64,000 bases of DNA from NCBI GenBank assembly GCA_947846985.1, contig CANTUZ010000002.1:128178889-128242888 (forward strand). The letters run 5' to 3'. Positions 10,707 through 23,890 of this stretch are shown one piece after another. Below the pieces are notes generated by a model that did not search any database, was not told where the DNA came from, and saw only the letters and a list, made by a program, of their open reading frames with translations. Each line of letters starts with the position of its first letter. Position 1 is the stretch's first letter. Both the position numbers and the translations under genes were made by a program. This DNA comes from Fratercula arctica (lineage: Eukaryota; Chordata; Aves; Charadriiformes; Alcidae).

Positions 10707-13564
10707 GCTCTAGATTTCAGTCTTTAATCCTGTCTTTCTGCAACATTCCCTGAAAGTAAAGTGCAAGAAGGTATGAGAAAGAAAGGGAGGTCAAGCACCA
10801 AAACCAAATAGTAGAGATAAATAACAGAATGTGGAAAGAAAGGTACTGCTATTGCTATTTCACTCAAAGAAAGGTATTGCTATCTTTGTTAATACGTACT
10901 ACTTCTGCCTGTTTAAAGTTAATTTAAAAATTAATTTTAAAAGACACCTGTAGAGCTGTGGAGAAGCTGGAGAGAGAAAAACCTCAAAAAAATACAAAAA
11001 AAGACTTTAAAAGAGGTAAGGATGGTGAGGGAGATAAAGATCCCTTGGTCTCTCTCTGGTCCATCAGTTTAAATCATAGTAGGTGACTGGGCAGACTGGA
11101 GGGAGAGCTGGAACTCCATCATGCTGGCAGCTAGGAAAGGACTAAACTGTTGTGGTCGAGCCTGGAAGTTACGCATGTGGTAAGCCTACTTTCCTGACAA
11201 AATGGGGCTATAAAACTTGCACCCAGATAAGCAAAGGATTTGGGAGGAAGAAACTAAGAGTTTCTTTTCTTCTGCCTCTTGGAGCTGAAGAGAGGAATTG
11301 CCAACACCGGGGCTCTGGCGTGCAGCTTTGACTTGGAGGTGATGAGAGCCTGTGAAGGAACAGGAGAGAGAAGACTGAGATATGGTTTCCCTCTTAATGA
11401 ATCAAGATGTGGGCTTTATCACAGCATCCCACACTTTGCAAGGAATGCAGACTGCCGAAACAGAGGCAATTCTACATGGCATGAAAACTAGAAAGTCTTC
11501 ATGTAAAGTGAGTGGGCAGGCAGCCTACATTTGCTACCTGAACTTGAGAACATGCCATTTATTGAGAAGCCTGTAATTGCACAGAAGACCAGAAAAAGGG
11601 AAATAATTTCTTATAAGCATTTTTTATACCTTTGAGCTGCCCCAACTCTTACCTTCATGAGAAGGTTGCATTAGCTTGAATAAACAATCCTTGCTGTGCA
11701 TTTGTTAGAGCCATAATGGTTCAGAAACAGGAGTTTAAACAAGGTTTACATTGTTCTAATTTAAATCATTCAGGTTAATAATAAATTGGAATAAGCGTGT
11801 TCATGCTGGGATTTTGTACTGCTATAACTAGTTAAAAAAGATTGAAGCTGATTGAGTGCAATTTCCTTTTCAAGATCCGGCCTCCATTTCTTTTAACTCA
11901 CACAGAGACCTCAGGGGATGAAGGACAGTGAAAGTGGCCCTGCCGATTCCGTGCTAGATTAGCTTTGGGGTCTAAAAGAACATGAAAGTGATAATAATCC
12001 ATGCATGAGTGCCATGGCTGAGTTAACTTTAACCGCTTTGTGTAGTCAGGAGTGTTACTGTAGCAACAGAGAGCTGGTAGCCTGAGGATTTATCCAGGCC
12101 TAGGGTCAATTATTCAGGTTGTGCTGGGCTTTGCACTGTCAGGGACAAGCTGCTGTTGGTACCTGAGCTAGCCTAAAGTTATTGGGGTACCAGGCCACCA
12201 CAGAGGCAAGACACTTAGGGTGTCTGTGCTTCTGTCTGTAGGATTGCTACTGACATTCTGAAGCACATTCTTCCCTATCCCCATCCACGCTTCCATCTCC
12301 TTTAAGTTTCTTCAACCTGCTGCTCAGCCTGGTAACACAGCTCTGTGGTCCTTCCTCCTGGGTCTGCTGACCACTTGGTGCTTGGGAGGGTGTCACCGTC
12401 ACCCTGCCCTCACTGTGGCCTAAGACGCAGCAGCAGAGGAAAGAATAAATGATCAGCTAGTTTTGTAACAATGAGCCAGTGCTGAGCATTGCCTTGGAGG
12501 GTATTCAGATGTAATTAGCTTCCTAAAATGAGTTACAAGTGTCTTTAAAAGCAATGAGGTTTGCAATTAAGAATCTGGACACTCTGGCTTTAGCTTACTT
12601 GGGCGTGCTGCATTACTATAACTGAGTCATTTTATTTGGATTTGTGTCCATGGCACTAAACTGTTATAAAACGTTAAGTGAAAGAATGGAACTCTTTCAC
12701 TTAAAGTATTTCCATCTCCTGTTCTGCTATTATTCTGTTATTCTACAGAAGGACAGGAACACAGGTTAATTATTCTTTTCTGTTTTGTAGAAATGAGAGA
12801 TGTTTAAATATAAGTATGCTTTAGACCCCCCCCAGGAGTCTTTAGAAACCATACTGACAGATAACGTCAGATGACACTATTACATCACCTCATGAATTCT
12901 GTTCCTGAGCATGGTTTTAGTCTTGGAAAGATTGCTATACTTGTGTTTCATAGTTTTCTTTATACGTATGGGATTCCTTCTTAAAACGACCCATAGGAGA
13001 AAAAAAATTCTTTGAAGAATCTACAGCAGGGAACATTGTGAAGGAAAGCTTGTTCTGTCTTGAGATTCTGCCTGAAGACACATGTGGCCACTTAGTTTTA
13101 AACTTTTGGGCAAGAGTTCTGAAAAAAAGCATTGCTCATGACAACCTTTTTTTTTTCCAAGTGAGAGATGTTTATAACTGCATAAACAAATTGCAGTGTG
13201 ACTGTATGTAAACTTTGCCTCAGATGTCTCTTTATCCTTGCTAGCACTCATAGAGAAATAACGTTAAAAAAATTTCCAATATCTGAACCTAAAGGTTCAG
13301 ATTTTCATGTGAGTGAAAAGCCATTAGGCAAGCAGTTTCTCTAGCTTTTCTATCCTGGTGCAAATTTCACACTGGGAAATTATGAGGATGGCAATTTCAA
13401 ATTTTCTTGCACCTCCTACACAAATCATGTGTGTTTACTTTCTGTACAAATGATTTGTGACTAGTAACACATTGAACTTCTAGTGCACACTCCCCCAGCC
13501 CTCTCTGAACTTTGCAGTCATTAAAGATGTCAGCCTTCCTCTAACTTCATGTAACCAGTATTTT

Positions 13565-13682
13565 CTAGCTGTTTTGCAAATGGGGATACTAAGATGAATG
13601 ATTTGTCCCAGGTGAAAGAGCAAGTCTTTGGCAACTCTAAGTCTAGCATTTGGGTCTCCTGACAATAACCACTGGAGCAAAT
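13565..13682 (-). repeat. Ancient MIR-like SINE relic
   Basis: The segment runs parallel to the reverse complement of the amniote MIR/CORE-SINE type. It has a GCAAATGGGGATACTAA block (compare the TGTAAAATGGGGATAA region), then GATTTGTCCCAGGTGAAAG, GCAAGTCTTTGGCA, TTGGGTCTCCTGAC and AACCACTGGA in the order the family predicts. It is heavily diverged. The family name is from memory and the match is by eye. Confidence 0.45.
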
Positions 13683-14656
13683 GCCATTAGTGAATTTGAT
13701 TAGATCGCATTTTTAATTTAAAAGGCAAACATAATAATTCCCAGAGTCTCCAACTTGTCTGAGCATACTCAGGCTTAGTTACAGTTTCACTCCTTTTACT
13801 CTAAGGGGAGTGGCACATTCACGGTGAAAGATGATGTGTCTAGTTTTGATATACATGTTATCTCCAATCATTTGATACGCACTAATGATTTTTTTTTTAT
13901 AGTGTTGAGAAGAAAGGAAAAACAATAACAATGTTTATTTTGAAACACTGTGAGAAATCTAAGTGACTTCTGAACCGGCAATCTCTGCTTATAACTGCTC
14001 TATAGCAGCTACTGTGCACAAAAGATGACAGATGCCGAGGTTTTATTTATAGCAACTAGCATTTACCATTTGTGTACATATGAAAATATTTAGAAAGAAA
14101 AGGTATTTTGGAAAGAGTGAGTTCAGTGCAATAGGGTGGTGTGCAACTCTCCAAACAAGTCCCAGCTGCAGACGTTCTGCAGCGGACTGTCATTATGTCT
14201 TCTGTGAGGAAAGGGAACATTACGTAGAATATCATATTGGAGGTAGGTGAAACAGAAACTACTGAGTTGATAATTTATCTGTCAGCTGCACTGGCATGAA
14301 AAGTGTCTTTCCGCCTCCTCCCTTTCTCGCCCTTAACATTGCCTGGTAATTATCAGGTCATTTTACCATCTGTGCCTGGAATGATATTTTGATTGTCCTC
14401 CTTCAAATTTGGACGCCTCAAAAGCTTGAAACTGTGTATAATTAGGTAGCACATACTTCAGGGCTTTATGCAACTTGAATACTGAAAAATGCTGAAATGA
14501 CTGGAAAACGTGAACGGTGAAAAATACTGGTATTACAGGATTCTGTCATTCCAGTTCTGAAATGTTAAAAAGCCAGGGAATAAAGTCTAGATCTGGCGAA
14601 ATATGTCAGAGAAGAGAACAGAGGAGGAAAAACAAGAGGGCGCCCAAAAGCATATT

Positions 14657-14735
14657 CATAGAATCATAGAATGGTTCAGGTTGGAAGGGACCTTAAAGAT
14701 CACCTAGTTCCAACCCCCAATGGGTTCCAACCCCA
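14657..14735 (-). mobile_element. CR1 LINE 3' end fragment
   Basis: It starts with the reverse complement of the CR1 terminal octamers (CATAGAATCATAGAATGG), then GGTTGGAAGGGACCTTAAAG and a GATCACCTAGTTCCAACCCC block. Similarity fades after about 14720, where GGGTTCCAACCCC is repeated once. The element is a short 5'-truncated copy read from the minus strand. Confidence 0.85.
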
Positions 14736-14885
14736 ATATTTAATGCGAACATCCTTGTGTCTTACAAGCAGGCGGCATTACAGTGAGACACCACCACCTG
14801 TCTGTCCAACTTTAAAAACCCTAAAAGCCTGGATGCACAGGAGCTCTGCCACGGAGGAAATTGTTTCAGTTGGGCAATAGAGAAC
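14736..14885. other. Unassigned spacer between CR1 tail and GC-rich repeat
   Basis: About 150 bp with no firm match. Parts (for example the CTTTAAAAACC region) could be badly decayed CR1 continuing from the left, but I could not follow the alignment. Confidence 0.3.
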
Positions 14886-15226
14886 TGTCAGGGCCCCGAG
14901 GGCCGCCAGCCCTGCCTGCCCCTGCCCAGGGCCCAGGGTGAGGGGAGCCCTGGGCCCCATGTCAGCCCTTTCCCCAGCAATGCTGCAGCAGGGCTGGCCT
15001 CCAGCTCTCCAGAGCCCTGCCCAGCCGTGGGCCCCACCAAGCCATGGGCCCCACCAAACCGGGCCCACCTGTGGGCCCATGTCCTGGCCTGGGCCTGTCT
15101 TCCTCCCCAGGGAGGTGCCCGATGTCTGGGGCTGCCCCGGTGCCCCCGGCTGCCCTGCGGCCCCCAGCCACCCCGGGGAGCCCCTGGTGCTCCTGGCCCA
15201 CAGGGAGCTGCTGGCTTTTGCTGCTC
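14886..15226 (+). repeat. GC-rich unclassified dispersed repeat, copy A
   Basis: A strongly GC-rich island begins TGTCAGGGCCC and shares ordered blocks with the reverse complement of 47870-48352. The shared blocks are the TGTCAGGGCCC start, CCCCATGTCAGC, and a core at about 14975-15050 containing ATGCTGCAGCAGG, CCCTGCCCAGCC and GGGCCCCA. CpG content is modest, so it is not a promoter island. Its Pro-, Gly- and Ala-rich open frames follow from composition. The repeat could be an LTR, a satellite-derived unit or a GC-rich retroposon; I do not recognise the family. Confidence 0.6.
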
Positions 15227-18129
15227 TCTGACATTAACTTGATGTTTATCTTCTCCATCTTGGTAGTTGAAGCAGTGAATGAAAGCATAGCCTTGCAGTT
15301 CAAATCAGAGGCGAGTGGTGACAAAACCAGAAGGGGCAGGGTGGCTGAAGCTTTCAGGTACCAAAAGTTGCAGCATAGTCATAAATATGAAAATACCATG
15401 CCAAAAAAAAATAATCTGAACTCAAACCCCCGTATTTCTGATTAACACGCTACTTGAATTTACAGCCATTGAGTTAATTTGACAAATATTCTACCGACTT
15501 AACAAGAGTTGACTTTACATAATTTTGGTTCAGGAAAGAATGTCATTAGGAGAATTTCATCATTTCATTGTCTGGTGGAAGTTGCGAGGTTCAGAAATGT
15601 GCACTGTAAGATAAGAATATACCTAAAAAGTTATCTGAAGTAATCTGCTGTTGGGAGCCTGTTCCTTTAAAGTGACTATTATGCACTCTTCCCGTTCCAA
15701 AATTTTAAAGGACAACCTCTAAAACTGTTTCTAACTCTTTACTAAGAGAAAGGATTGAAAACAATTTGTAGAAAGAAAGAAAAAATTGCTAAAGATGCTC
15801 ATTAATATCTTCCTCCAAGGCAGACCAAAGATTGTTTTCAACTGACATCCGTGTTGGTAATGCTGTTTCACACAGCGTTACAGTGCAGGAAGGACGTGCG
15901 ATATGGTTAAAGAACATTTTAGATGACATTTGAGATTTTTCTCTTTGCTGTTGATAGGGAGAGACATCTGAGTGTGATGTCTAAGCTAGAGCTTATAGTA
16001 CGTAATCTGAATGTGGCATCTCTTTTTCTTCATTAGGTGAAGTACCTGGTGTTTGATAATGTGGGTAGCAGGTAGCCTTCATCACTCATTGCTCTCTTAA
16101 ACATAGTAATTTCAGGCATGACAGCAAGTGACTGGGACACAGGAATGCAAATTTTTTCCACTTTATTTTTACTGGGATTGATTAAACTTCCCTGCGTAAG
16201 CAGATGACACCCCGACTCTCCCCCAACAAATGTAAAAATGTACTTGTCTCTTAATAGGCTGTTTCACTGTTGGAGGAACACGAAAAAAACCTGAAAGCAA
16301 CACATTAAAAAAAAAAATAATGTTTTTCAGCTGCTGTGTTACTGTCCACAAATGTAAACACGTGAAAACACTGAGCGGTAACAGCCAAGCAGAGTAGAAG
16401 ATACCTTTACCCCTTAGGAGCTTGTTAAACTGCCTTTCACTTCTCTGAGTAGTCAGTCAGTGGATGGCAACTTGTTACCTCTGTAAGTGATGCCTTTCTC
16501 TGCTGTTTCTCAACACTGTTAAAAGTGTTTCACATATCATCCTTCAAATCTGTGTGACTGTAGAAGTGGGATAATCCTTTATGATAACATTTAACCCAGG
16601 TATACGTGAAGCTTAAGTAAGTATAGTAGATAAGATCTCCAAGTGAAAAAAACCTCAATTCAGATTCAATTATCAATTCAATTATTCAATTATAAATTCA
16701 ACTGTCTTGCTAAACTTTATAAATTGGTTTTGTTGTTTATTTTTTTGTTTGTTTGTTTTTCCCAGCCCAGCCGGTGTCCTGCTTTCCTGACCACAACGTG
16801 CACCTGACATACCAGACAAGCAATGAACATTTTTGAACTGGGGCTCCAGCTCCATCGAGTGAAAACTCCCCTTATTCTAAGATGCCAAGTAAGAAAAGCT
16901 GTGGGACCTTTTCCCTGGGAACGAATTACAGTTTGCTGCCCTCTATTAGTGCAAAGCTTAGTTGTGAAGATCCATATGAAATGTCGGGGATAGTCTAACC
17001 AAGTAACGTCATCATTACTATAGAAGTATTGTGGCAGAATCCCATTTTGCTTCCTGTGACACAGTTATGACTGGGGATAAACAAGTGACTGCAGCAGAGA
17101 ATACTGTTGTTTCCAAGAAAATGGAAAATAAACCTATATGTACGTTGGTCAAATCTTGTCAAATTGGTTGATATATCTGATAGTCAGAATTAGACTATCC
17201 ATGCACCATGGAAACTGTTTCCATAGCGAAAATCTCTGAGCTCAGAGACAGTTCTCTCTGGATTAAATCCAAGAATTCAGATTGATAATCTAGAGCTTTC
17301 TGTAATAGCTGGGAAGGTCAATACTTAAGAGGAAATTGCCACACAGCTGTTTGAAGGTGGTACCATCCTACTACTGGAATATACATCCTGAGCAAGAGAA
17401 ATGCCATGATGTTTCCTTTCATTCCACACATCTTTGGTGTTCAAAATGCCATTGGGTGGTTTAGAGGCAGTTGCATGTTTTGTCAATAAACTGTTACCTG
17501 CCAGAAATACAGATAATTCATGGCTTCCCTTTCTAGAACAGCTGTAATACAGTCTTCCTCTAACGCCTCAAAAAGACCAGTAGCCTACTGCAGAGAAACT
17601 GCATTTAACTCATGTAGTAAGGGCAGAAAAAGTAAGCAGCATATAAAGGTAAGGTCTTTCATATTAAATACACTGTTACCTGTTTGAACATTGATTAACA
17701 CGGAATTGTGGGATCTTGAATACTTATGGATCAACATGTTAACAAAGCCCAGGAAGGGCACTGGTTGGTATTTGTCAAAGGCTAAGTAAAAAAGATGAGT
17801 TATTTCCTAATCACCACTCTAATATATTGAAATAAAAACTGTATTCAATTGAATGTTCTTTGAGAAGTTATTTTGTAGCCTGAAGACACAATTCAACAAT
17901 TTCTATTTCCCGGGAAACAGGACAGCACTGTCTAAAAGCCCATCCTGGTTCAGTAGTGAAATAGGTGGAGCAATTAAACAACAAAGCAATATGCAATAAG
18001 AAAAAATGAGAAATATATAGCAATGGATACACATTTCCTACACTTCATAAATTTTGAATTATAAGAGGACCTAAAGCCATCAGGAAAAAATTCATGGCTG
18101 GCAAAACTAAGAACAAAAGGATTTAAATG
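15227..18129. other. Intergenic, no gene seen
   Basis: AT-rich non-coding DNA. It contains a (CAATTA)-like low-complexity patch near 16660-16702 and a TTTG-rich tract at about 16729-16760. No repeat family or coding similarity was recognised. Confidence 0.55.
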
Positions 18130-18790
18130 CATTGGGTACAGTGTAAATCCTAGCAGTGGCAAAGAGCCACTGCTTGATGGATAAATTGTTAATAATAGCG
18201 CAGAAATAGCAGAAGTGTTCAACAGGAAAATCTGTTATGTATTTGAAAAGAAGCAAGAAGCAACATTATATCCTTATACCACAGGAGAATCAGGAAATCA
18301 TTTTAGCAGTAATCAAGGAGAAACATAAACAATATCTAACGGGATTAAAAAAATACTAATCAGCATGGCCAGAGAATCTGTATCCTGGCCCCTCATGATT
18401 TTAAATAAATACTGAATTTCTGAAAAGTTTCTGGAAAAGTCAAATACTGTTCCATATTACATATTACAAAGGCAAAGCGGCTGATTCAAGTAAGCATAAG
18501 CTTGTTGGTCTGATACAAGTCCTAGGGAAGAGAGAGGAATGGTTTATACAGAATGCAATCAGAAAAAAAATCTGAGGGTTGGAGTGGAAGTAATGCTAGT
18601 CAGTATGGTTTGTGAAAAAAGCTACCTCAAAAGATTTAAATCAAGTATGCTTGACATCTGTTCACAAAGTATAAGCCACCCCTCTGGGAATTGGGTGCAA
18701 TATATTCCAACTTTTGAGAAGTACAGGATGATTTCATGTTGCCTGATGTTCTCATTAGCACAAATCAAAAATAGCTCTATGCAATATCAA
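18130..18790 (+). mobile_element. Ancient CR1-like LINE ORF2 relic
   Basis: Degenerate DNA keeps in order features of an old amniote CR1/L3 reverse-transcriptase region. There is a GCAGAAGTGTTCAACAG segment (compare the AEVFN-type motif), a stretch like AATCAGCATGG, and a CTTGTTGGTCTGATACAAGTCCT stretch like the xVSLTSVLG block. Stops and indels interrupt every frame. It is much older than the CR1 copies further right. The assignment is by eye and its borders are approximate. Confidence 0.4.
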
Positions 18791-19344
18791 TAGAGTGCAA
18801 ATTCATAGTTTAAGAACTAGGTGACAGATAAAAAGAAAGTGGTGGTTATTAGAAAATTGTAATTAATAGGAACCACCTAAGCAGGGTAGGTATGAGATAA
18901 TAGATATGAGTATTAAGTTTGATATAGGACTTTCATTTGTGATTTGGAAGTAAACGTAAAGTCACTACTGGAAAGCATTTACTTACAAACCAAATTCAAC
19001 CCGTGCAATAAGCAGAGGAGCAATGAATTACAGAGAATCATTTGGGTGGTTTAAGTTCAGTATGACCTGCTTTTCCTGTTTGTAGATGGATATTTTATAA
19101 CATCTGAGACAAGCATCCTGTATTTGATAGGATCCACATTAAATGCAGAAGGGACCATCAGCTGAGGTGGTTTAGTAGGTAATTGAGACTAGCCCAGTTT
19201 CCACTACCAGAGGCTGGTTGACCTCCTCCTCACGCTTTACATATAAAATATCAATATTAAAGCAAAAGTTTCTAGATGACAAAAGAAACCAAAACCTATT
19301 TATGAGCATTTACAATGCCGTTGGAAGACAGTGGCTAGAATCTG

Positions 19345-19535
19345 GGTCTGGGCGTCTGAGGGACTTAACTTGTTGACTGGATCTTGCTTCTAGCCTTCTG
19401 ATGACCCTGCACAATTTACATCATCTTCCTCAGATTAAGTTTTCTTGTCTAGAAAAGAGGTATAGTGATACTCACCATTTTTAGAGAGCACTTAATGAAA
19501 GGTGAACAGTGTCAGATAATTTTACTGGCTCTGTA
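19345..19535 (+). repeat. Ancient MIR-like SINE relic
   Basis: The order of blocks follows the amniote MIR consensus in the forward direction. It has a GACCCTGCACAATTTACATCATCTTCCTCAG-like region, then TCTAGAAAAGAGGTATAGTGATACTCACC (compare TCTGTAAAATGGGGATAATAATACCTACC), then GCACTTAATGAAAGGTGAACAGTG near the end. It is heavily diverged. It lies in the opposite orientation to the relic at 13565-13682. Confidence 0.45.
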
Positions 19536-20121
19536 TTATCTTAACTACTGCCTTATATGATGGATGTAACTAGTAACTGCTCTAAAATATGTTTTTTGTA
19601 AAGAAACAGACTGACAAAACACTTAATGAATGCAAAAGTGAGGATGTCTTTTGGGGTCTTGTGTCCTTCCAGGCATTCAATGACATTCAAAGTTGTTAAA
19701 ACCAAGGAATCAGTATGACCATATATCACCACAGCTCGCTGTGCTGTTTTTGCAGAGTAGCCCCATATAGCTGTGGAGACATGCTCTGTCTTTCTAGCTA
19801 GTGCAGATCACTTGCAGACCAAGCTTCAGGGTCTTCTTTTGGCAGCTGACCAGGAACAACTTACTCTGACCATCAAAAAGTCTCAGTAAAAATGCCACAT
19901 TCCCTTATTTACAAGTTCTTTCGTACTAAACGTGTGGATAGGCACCTCTCCTGCTTGTCCTGAGATTCAATTGCCAGTGACAACACCACCTCTGGAAAAT
20001 CATAAAAATTGACAGGGCCAATCCTGCCAAGAATTATTATGTTTCAAAAATAAACCCATAATAAAAGATACCCCACTCATAAGATATACCTGATATTTCT
20101 GATTTTCCAGCTTTCCTGCAG

Positions 20122-20186
20122 CACATCAGCCTCGTGTTTGAAGAGCTGGAGAAGGCACTGCCTATTTGCAAGAGCTCCTGTAAGGG
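20122..20186 (+). other. Exon-like segment with strong splice-site matches
   Basis: A pyrimidine-rich acceptor ending CTTTCCTGCAG at 20121 is followed by 65 bases and then a donor G|GTAAGT beginning at 20187. One frame is fully open across it (22 codons, containing FEELEKALP). I do not recognise the peptide, no adjoining exon was identified, and such pairs arise by chance in tens of kilobases. It is a candidate non-coding RNA or cryptic exon, not a called gene. Confidence 0.2.
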
Positions 20187-23100
20187 GTAAGTGGCTCCTT
20201 GCAGCCCAAAGAACCTATCATCAGCTCTGTAGGAAGACTCTTGTAGTACCTCTGTCCCTCTCAGACCACAGGATGCTGTGTGAGAAATCATGAGGGATAC
20301 TTGTAAGAGTTGCATTAAGAAGCCCCTTTCCACTGATAACACTGAAGATTCCTGTCCAAAACTAATGACGGTTTAAGCCAGACACTATGAGGTATAAACT
20401 TTTAGAAGGAAACAAAGGGTGGGTGTGAACCTACCTAAAGTGCCTATTGGAATCTCAGTCCCTCTAGTCCAGCTCACTTCCTTTAGCTGTGCCGAGTACC
20501 AATTCAGTAGAAGATACAAAAATCCTTTACTTGGTGTGGAATAGTCTGTCCATCCCATTAGGTGTCCTCCTGATCTGTCTAGCTAACAAACATGGACACT
20601 GAGGTTTGAGGTTTCACGACTTTCTTACATGTAATTTAGTTTCTAAATACACCACTGGCTTCTAATCACAGCTGGGAAAACTTCACTGGGGTTTGAAATT
20701 TGTAGAATCAGTTCCAGCCTCTTTTTTAACCCGTGATGGACTCCATGTAATTACTGAGATTATATGTGTGTATTTGAACAGTCATTCATTCTCCAAGAAA
20801 TATCTTAGATTTAAAAGCATAAAAATATTTTCTACTTTATTTCAAAATCCTCACTGTATCTTTCAATTTGATTTTATTATCTGACTTACAAAACGTCAGG
20901 CATTTGTTTTTTAAACTGATTTATTAAAAAGGCTACTTTGACCCACGGGAAATAATTTACTTCAATCTCCTGCCATCTAGTGTCAGAAATAACACATTTG
21001 CGCCTCCTACAGCTCAGACATGCTCTTGGAACTTTAAACTGTACATGACAAAACTATAAAATATCGCGGCGTTATTTTTTGTCAGTGTTTAGCACCTTGG
21101 CATGATAAAAGTAGGTATGTATGTATTATATATATATAAAAAAATCTTTTCTGTCTTTATTGATTCCAACATATGCACTAAACCCTTGCTCTCAGCCTTT
21201 GGGTTGTGTTTGGCATTGAAACAAGGTGCAGGTTTGTAATCGAGTGTAGAACAGTTTAAGAAAACCCTATATGATCAATCAAACAAGCATGCATATTTTT
21301 GTGTATATTTGGAAGGTAATAGGAAATATTGGGAAACCATGGGTCAGCAAGATGTACTTTGTTAACTTCTTCACCAACTTTGAGGTGTCTTGAGGCAAGT
21401 CTGTAGTTGCAGCATCCTGGGTGAAGATTTTTGAAAGGCTTCCACATCACATCCTAGCAGACCAGCTCCCTTGTTGAACGACTGGGCTGCCACAAAGAAA
21501 GGGAGGTAGGTGGGACTTTCCTGAGGCGCTCTGGTATGGCCAACGCTCCCTTTAGAGTGAGGTGAATCCTTTTAGAATCTTTCATCCTTTACTCAGTCTG
21601 TTCATTCAGTCTACTTGTCTATTAGTTTCCAGGTCTTCTAGTTATGTTTGACTGCATCTTCCTCTTTTTCTTCTTCCTCACCCTTTGCAGTGGTTCCTTT
21701 ACAGATTCCTTTTTATCCTAGCTGCCTTTTCCAGTTTCCTCATGAACTCTCACCTTTGGGTGATTACACTCCCTCAACACAGCAGTGTCTCCCTTTCTTT
21801 CCTCTCCCCTCCTATTTAATTCCTCATGTTACATCTTAGTCGTATTCCTGTTCTTACCTGTTCCTCAAAAAAAATCTTTCTGTTCAGCAAATATATCTTG
21901 AAAATAAGAAAAAAAAATCTGAATTTTCTCATGTCACTTTGCCACGTTCTAGGTGGTGATGCAAAACTCCTCTGAAGGATGAATCACATAGTGCAGGCAA
22001 TAAGCAACAAATTGTTTTCGCTGTAGCCTCTGGCAATCTGAGTGGTAAATTAAACACAAAATAAGTAGGACAGGAGGATTTTTTTTTTATCATTAGCTAA
22101 GGCTGAGGAAAGATTCATTAGCAGAGGTGAAGATCACCTTTTCTTAAACAATTAGCTGGCTGCATTTTATATTAGCATTTACCATAATAATGTAATATAC
22201 TGTCATTAATTCATGATAATGTAATTTAATAAAATAGCATTTATGCACATTGTTAAATGCAGATATTTTTGCAGGTATGCACACACTGTGTTTTCCGTTA
22301 TAAATGGAACCAGTAAGAAGATCTGAGTTAAAAGAAAATCTTTTTGTCAGTGTACCTGAGAAATAGGTACACAGAAAAGTACAGTTACTCAAATTACCCT
22401 TTGATCTTAGCAAATAAAAGTTAGGACTTACTGCTTTTAAAATGTCACATCTTAGCGTGTCCCATGTGTCAATGACTACTGGCAATTCAACTGTGTTACT
22501 TATTTTTTATTGAGGAGGAGGGGTTCATTGTTCAATTGAAGGCTCTATCCAAATCCATAAATGTCCACATAAGAAAGTTATTAACTGGGGTTTTTTCAAC
22601 ATAATACTTTGTAATGGGAAATAAAGTCGAGAAAACAATGCATGAATGACAATGTTTTCCCCTCTTTTCCTCCCCCAAACTTCTTTATTTTAATATTTGT
22701 TCATATGGTTGCTGGTGCAATGGGCATTGATCTTGTCTGGGACCTGTTCTGCAAATAATACTGCAAGTGCAGTGAAGAGGATAAGATGGAACAACGACAA
22801 ATTGTACAAGGATTTACAGGTTAGATTAAGAAACTTGTTGGGAAAAAAGCTGTCCATGGAGCCATCTGAACTATTGCCACTATACCTGTAGGTAAAGTTA
22901 CTGTCTTGTTACCATCTTGTTTTCAAACCTTATGCTTTCAAAAGTCCCTTTTCCCAGTGCCATCTCTGGGAGTTACAGACTTGAGCCAGAATATGACTAG
23001 TACATGAAGCAGTTGATTTAAGACATGCACTTAAAGCATTACATCTATGCAACACTAAAATCTCAGTAGCACAATCATTGTAGTTGCACCTGTGATGTGT

Positions 23101-23225
23101 TCATATCCCTCACTAATGAAACTGATAAATGACATTGAGTTTAGCAGCAAAAAATTAATGTCCTGAGTAAGTGTACACAGAGGACACTCAACTGGATTAA
23201 TCGCCCTTCTCGTAAGAGTATTGCA

Positions 23226-23890
23226 TAAAATCATGTGAAAATTCAGGTTAGAAGGGATTTCAGGAGGTTTCTAACCTAGCCTTTTGCTCAAAATAGGCAT
23301 ATATATATATATATATGTATGTATCAGACCAGGGCTTTATCCAGTCAGATCTTGAAAACCTTTAAGAACAAAGACTGTGCTTCCTCTCTGGGAAACCGTT
23401 TTCACTGTCACTATCCTCATAGTGAAAAAGTTTTTCTTCACATGTTGTCTGAACTTCTCTTGCTTCAATGTGACTGTTGTTTCTTGTGCTCCCACCAATG
23501 CACTGCTGTATTAGCCTGGCTCTGTCTTTTCAATGATCTCCTCATAGGTACTGGCAGGGGATTATTCAGTCTTGCCTAAAGCTGTCTCTTCTCCAGACTG
23601 GAGGTCTATATTTCTCAGCCTCTTCTCATAGGAGTGCTCCAGCCCCCAAGCATCTTGGTGGCCCTTCACCGGACGTGCACTGGTTTAACTGATGTCTCTC
23701 CTGTATTGGGGCCCCCAAACCAGACACGGTATTCTAGATGCCATCTAACAAGTGCCAAGCAGAGGGGAATAATCACTGCCCTCAATCTACTGGCTACACT
23801 GCTATTAACGCAGCCCAGGATTCTACTTCCTTGTGTCCTTGCTAGGCTTTGGATTGACAGTCCTTCCAAATTTGCTGCCACTGTTTCACT
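23226..23890 (-). mobile_element. CR1 LINE fragment (older copy)
   Basis: A minus-strand CR1 with a decayed 3' terminus near 23226, then the GGTTAGAAGGGATTTCAGGAGG block, CTCATAGTGAAAAAGTTTTTCTTCACAT, a TCTTCTCCAGACTGGAGG block and the 3' part of ORF2 (CCAAACCAGACACGGTATTCTAGATG-like). The octamer tail is largely lost. A (AT)9 microsatellite at 23299-23316 has grown inside it. Frames are broken throughout. Confidence 0.8.

Larger units (their letters stand above)
9321..14656. other. Intergenic, no gene seen
   Basis: AT-rich non-coding DNA immediately upstream of the CPA6 promoter. It contains the imperfect tandem duplication at 10480-10706 and a MIR-like relic at 13565-13682. I see no CR1, LTR or coding signal, and the short open frames lack any recognisable similarity. 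Confidence 0.6.
18791..23225. other. Intergenic, no gene seen
   Basis: Non-coding AT-rich DNA with a MIR-like relic at 19345-19535 and an exon-like segment at 20122-20186. A short (TA)n occurs near 21127-21138. No confirmed gene is present. Confidence 0.5.

Noticed and set aside
22697..22891. 64-codon frame with a signal-peptide-like start (WLLVQWALILSGTCSA) and a donor-like GTAAAG near its end
   Set aside because: The first methionine is not a convincing ATG start, the stop codon lies directly before the donor-like site, and the peptide is not recognisable. Short hydrophobic frames of this type are common by chance.
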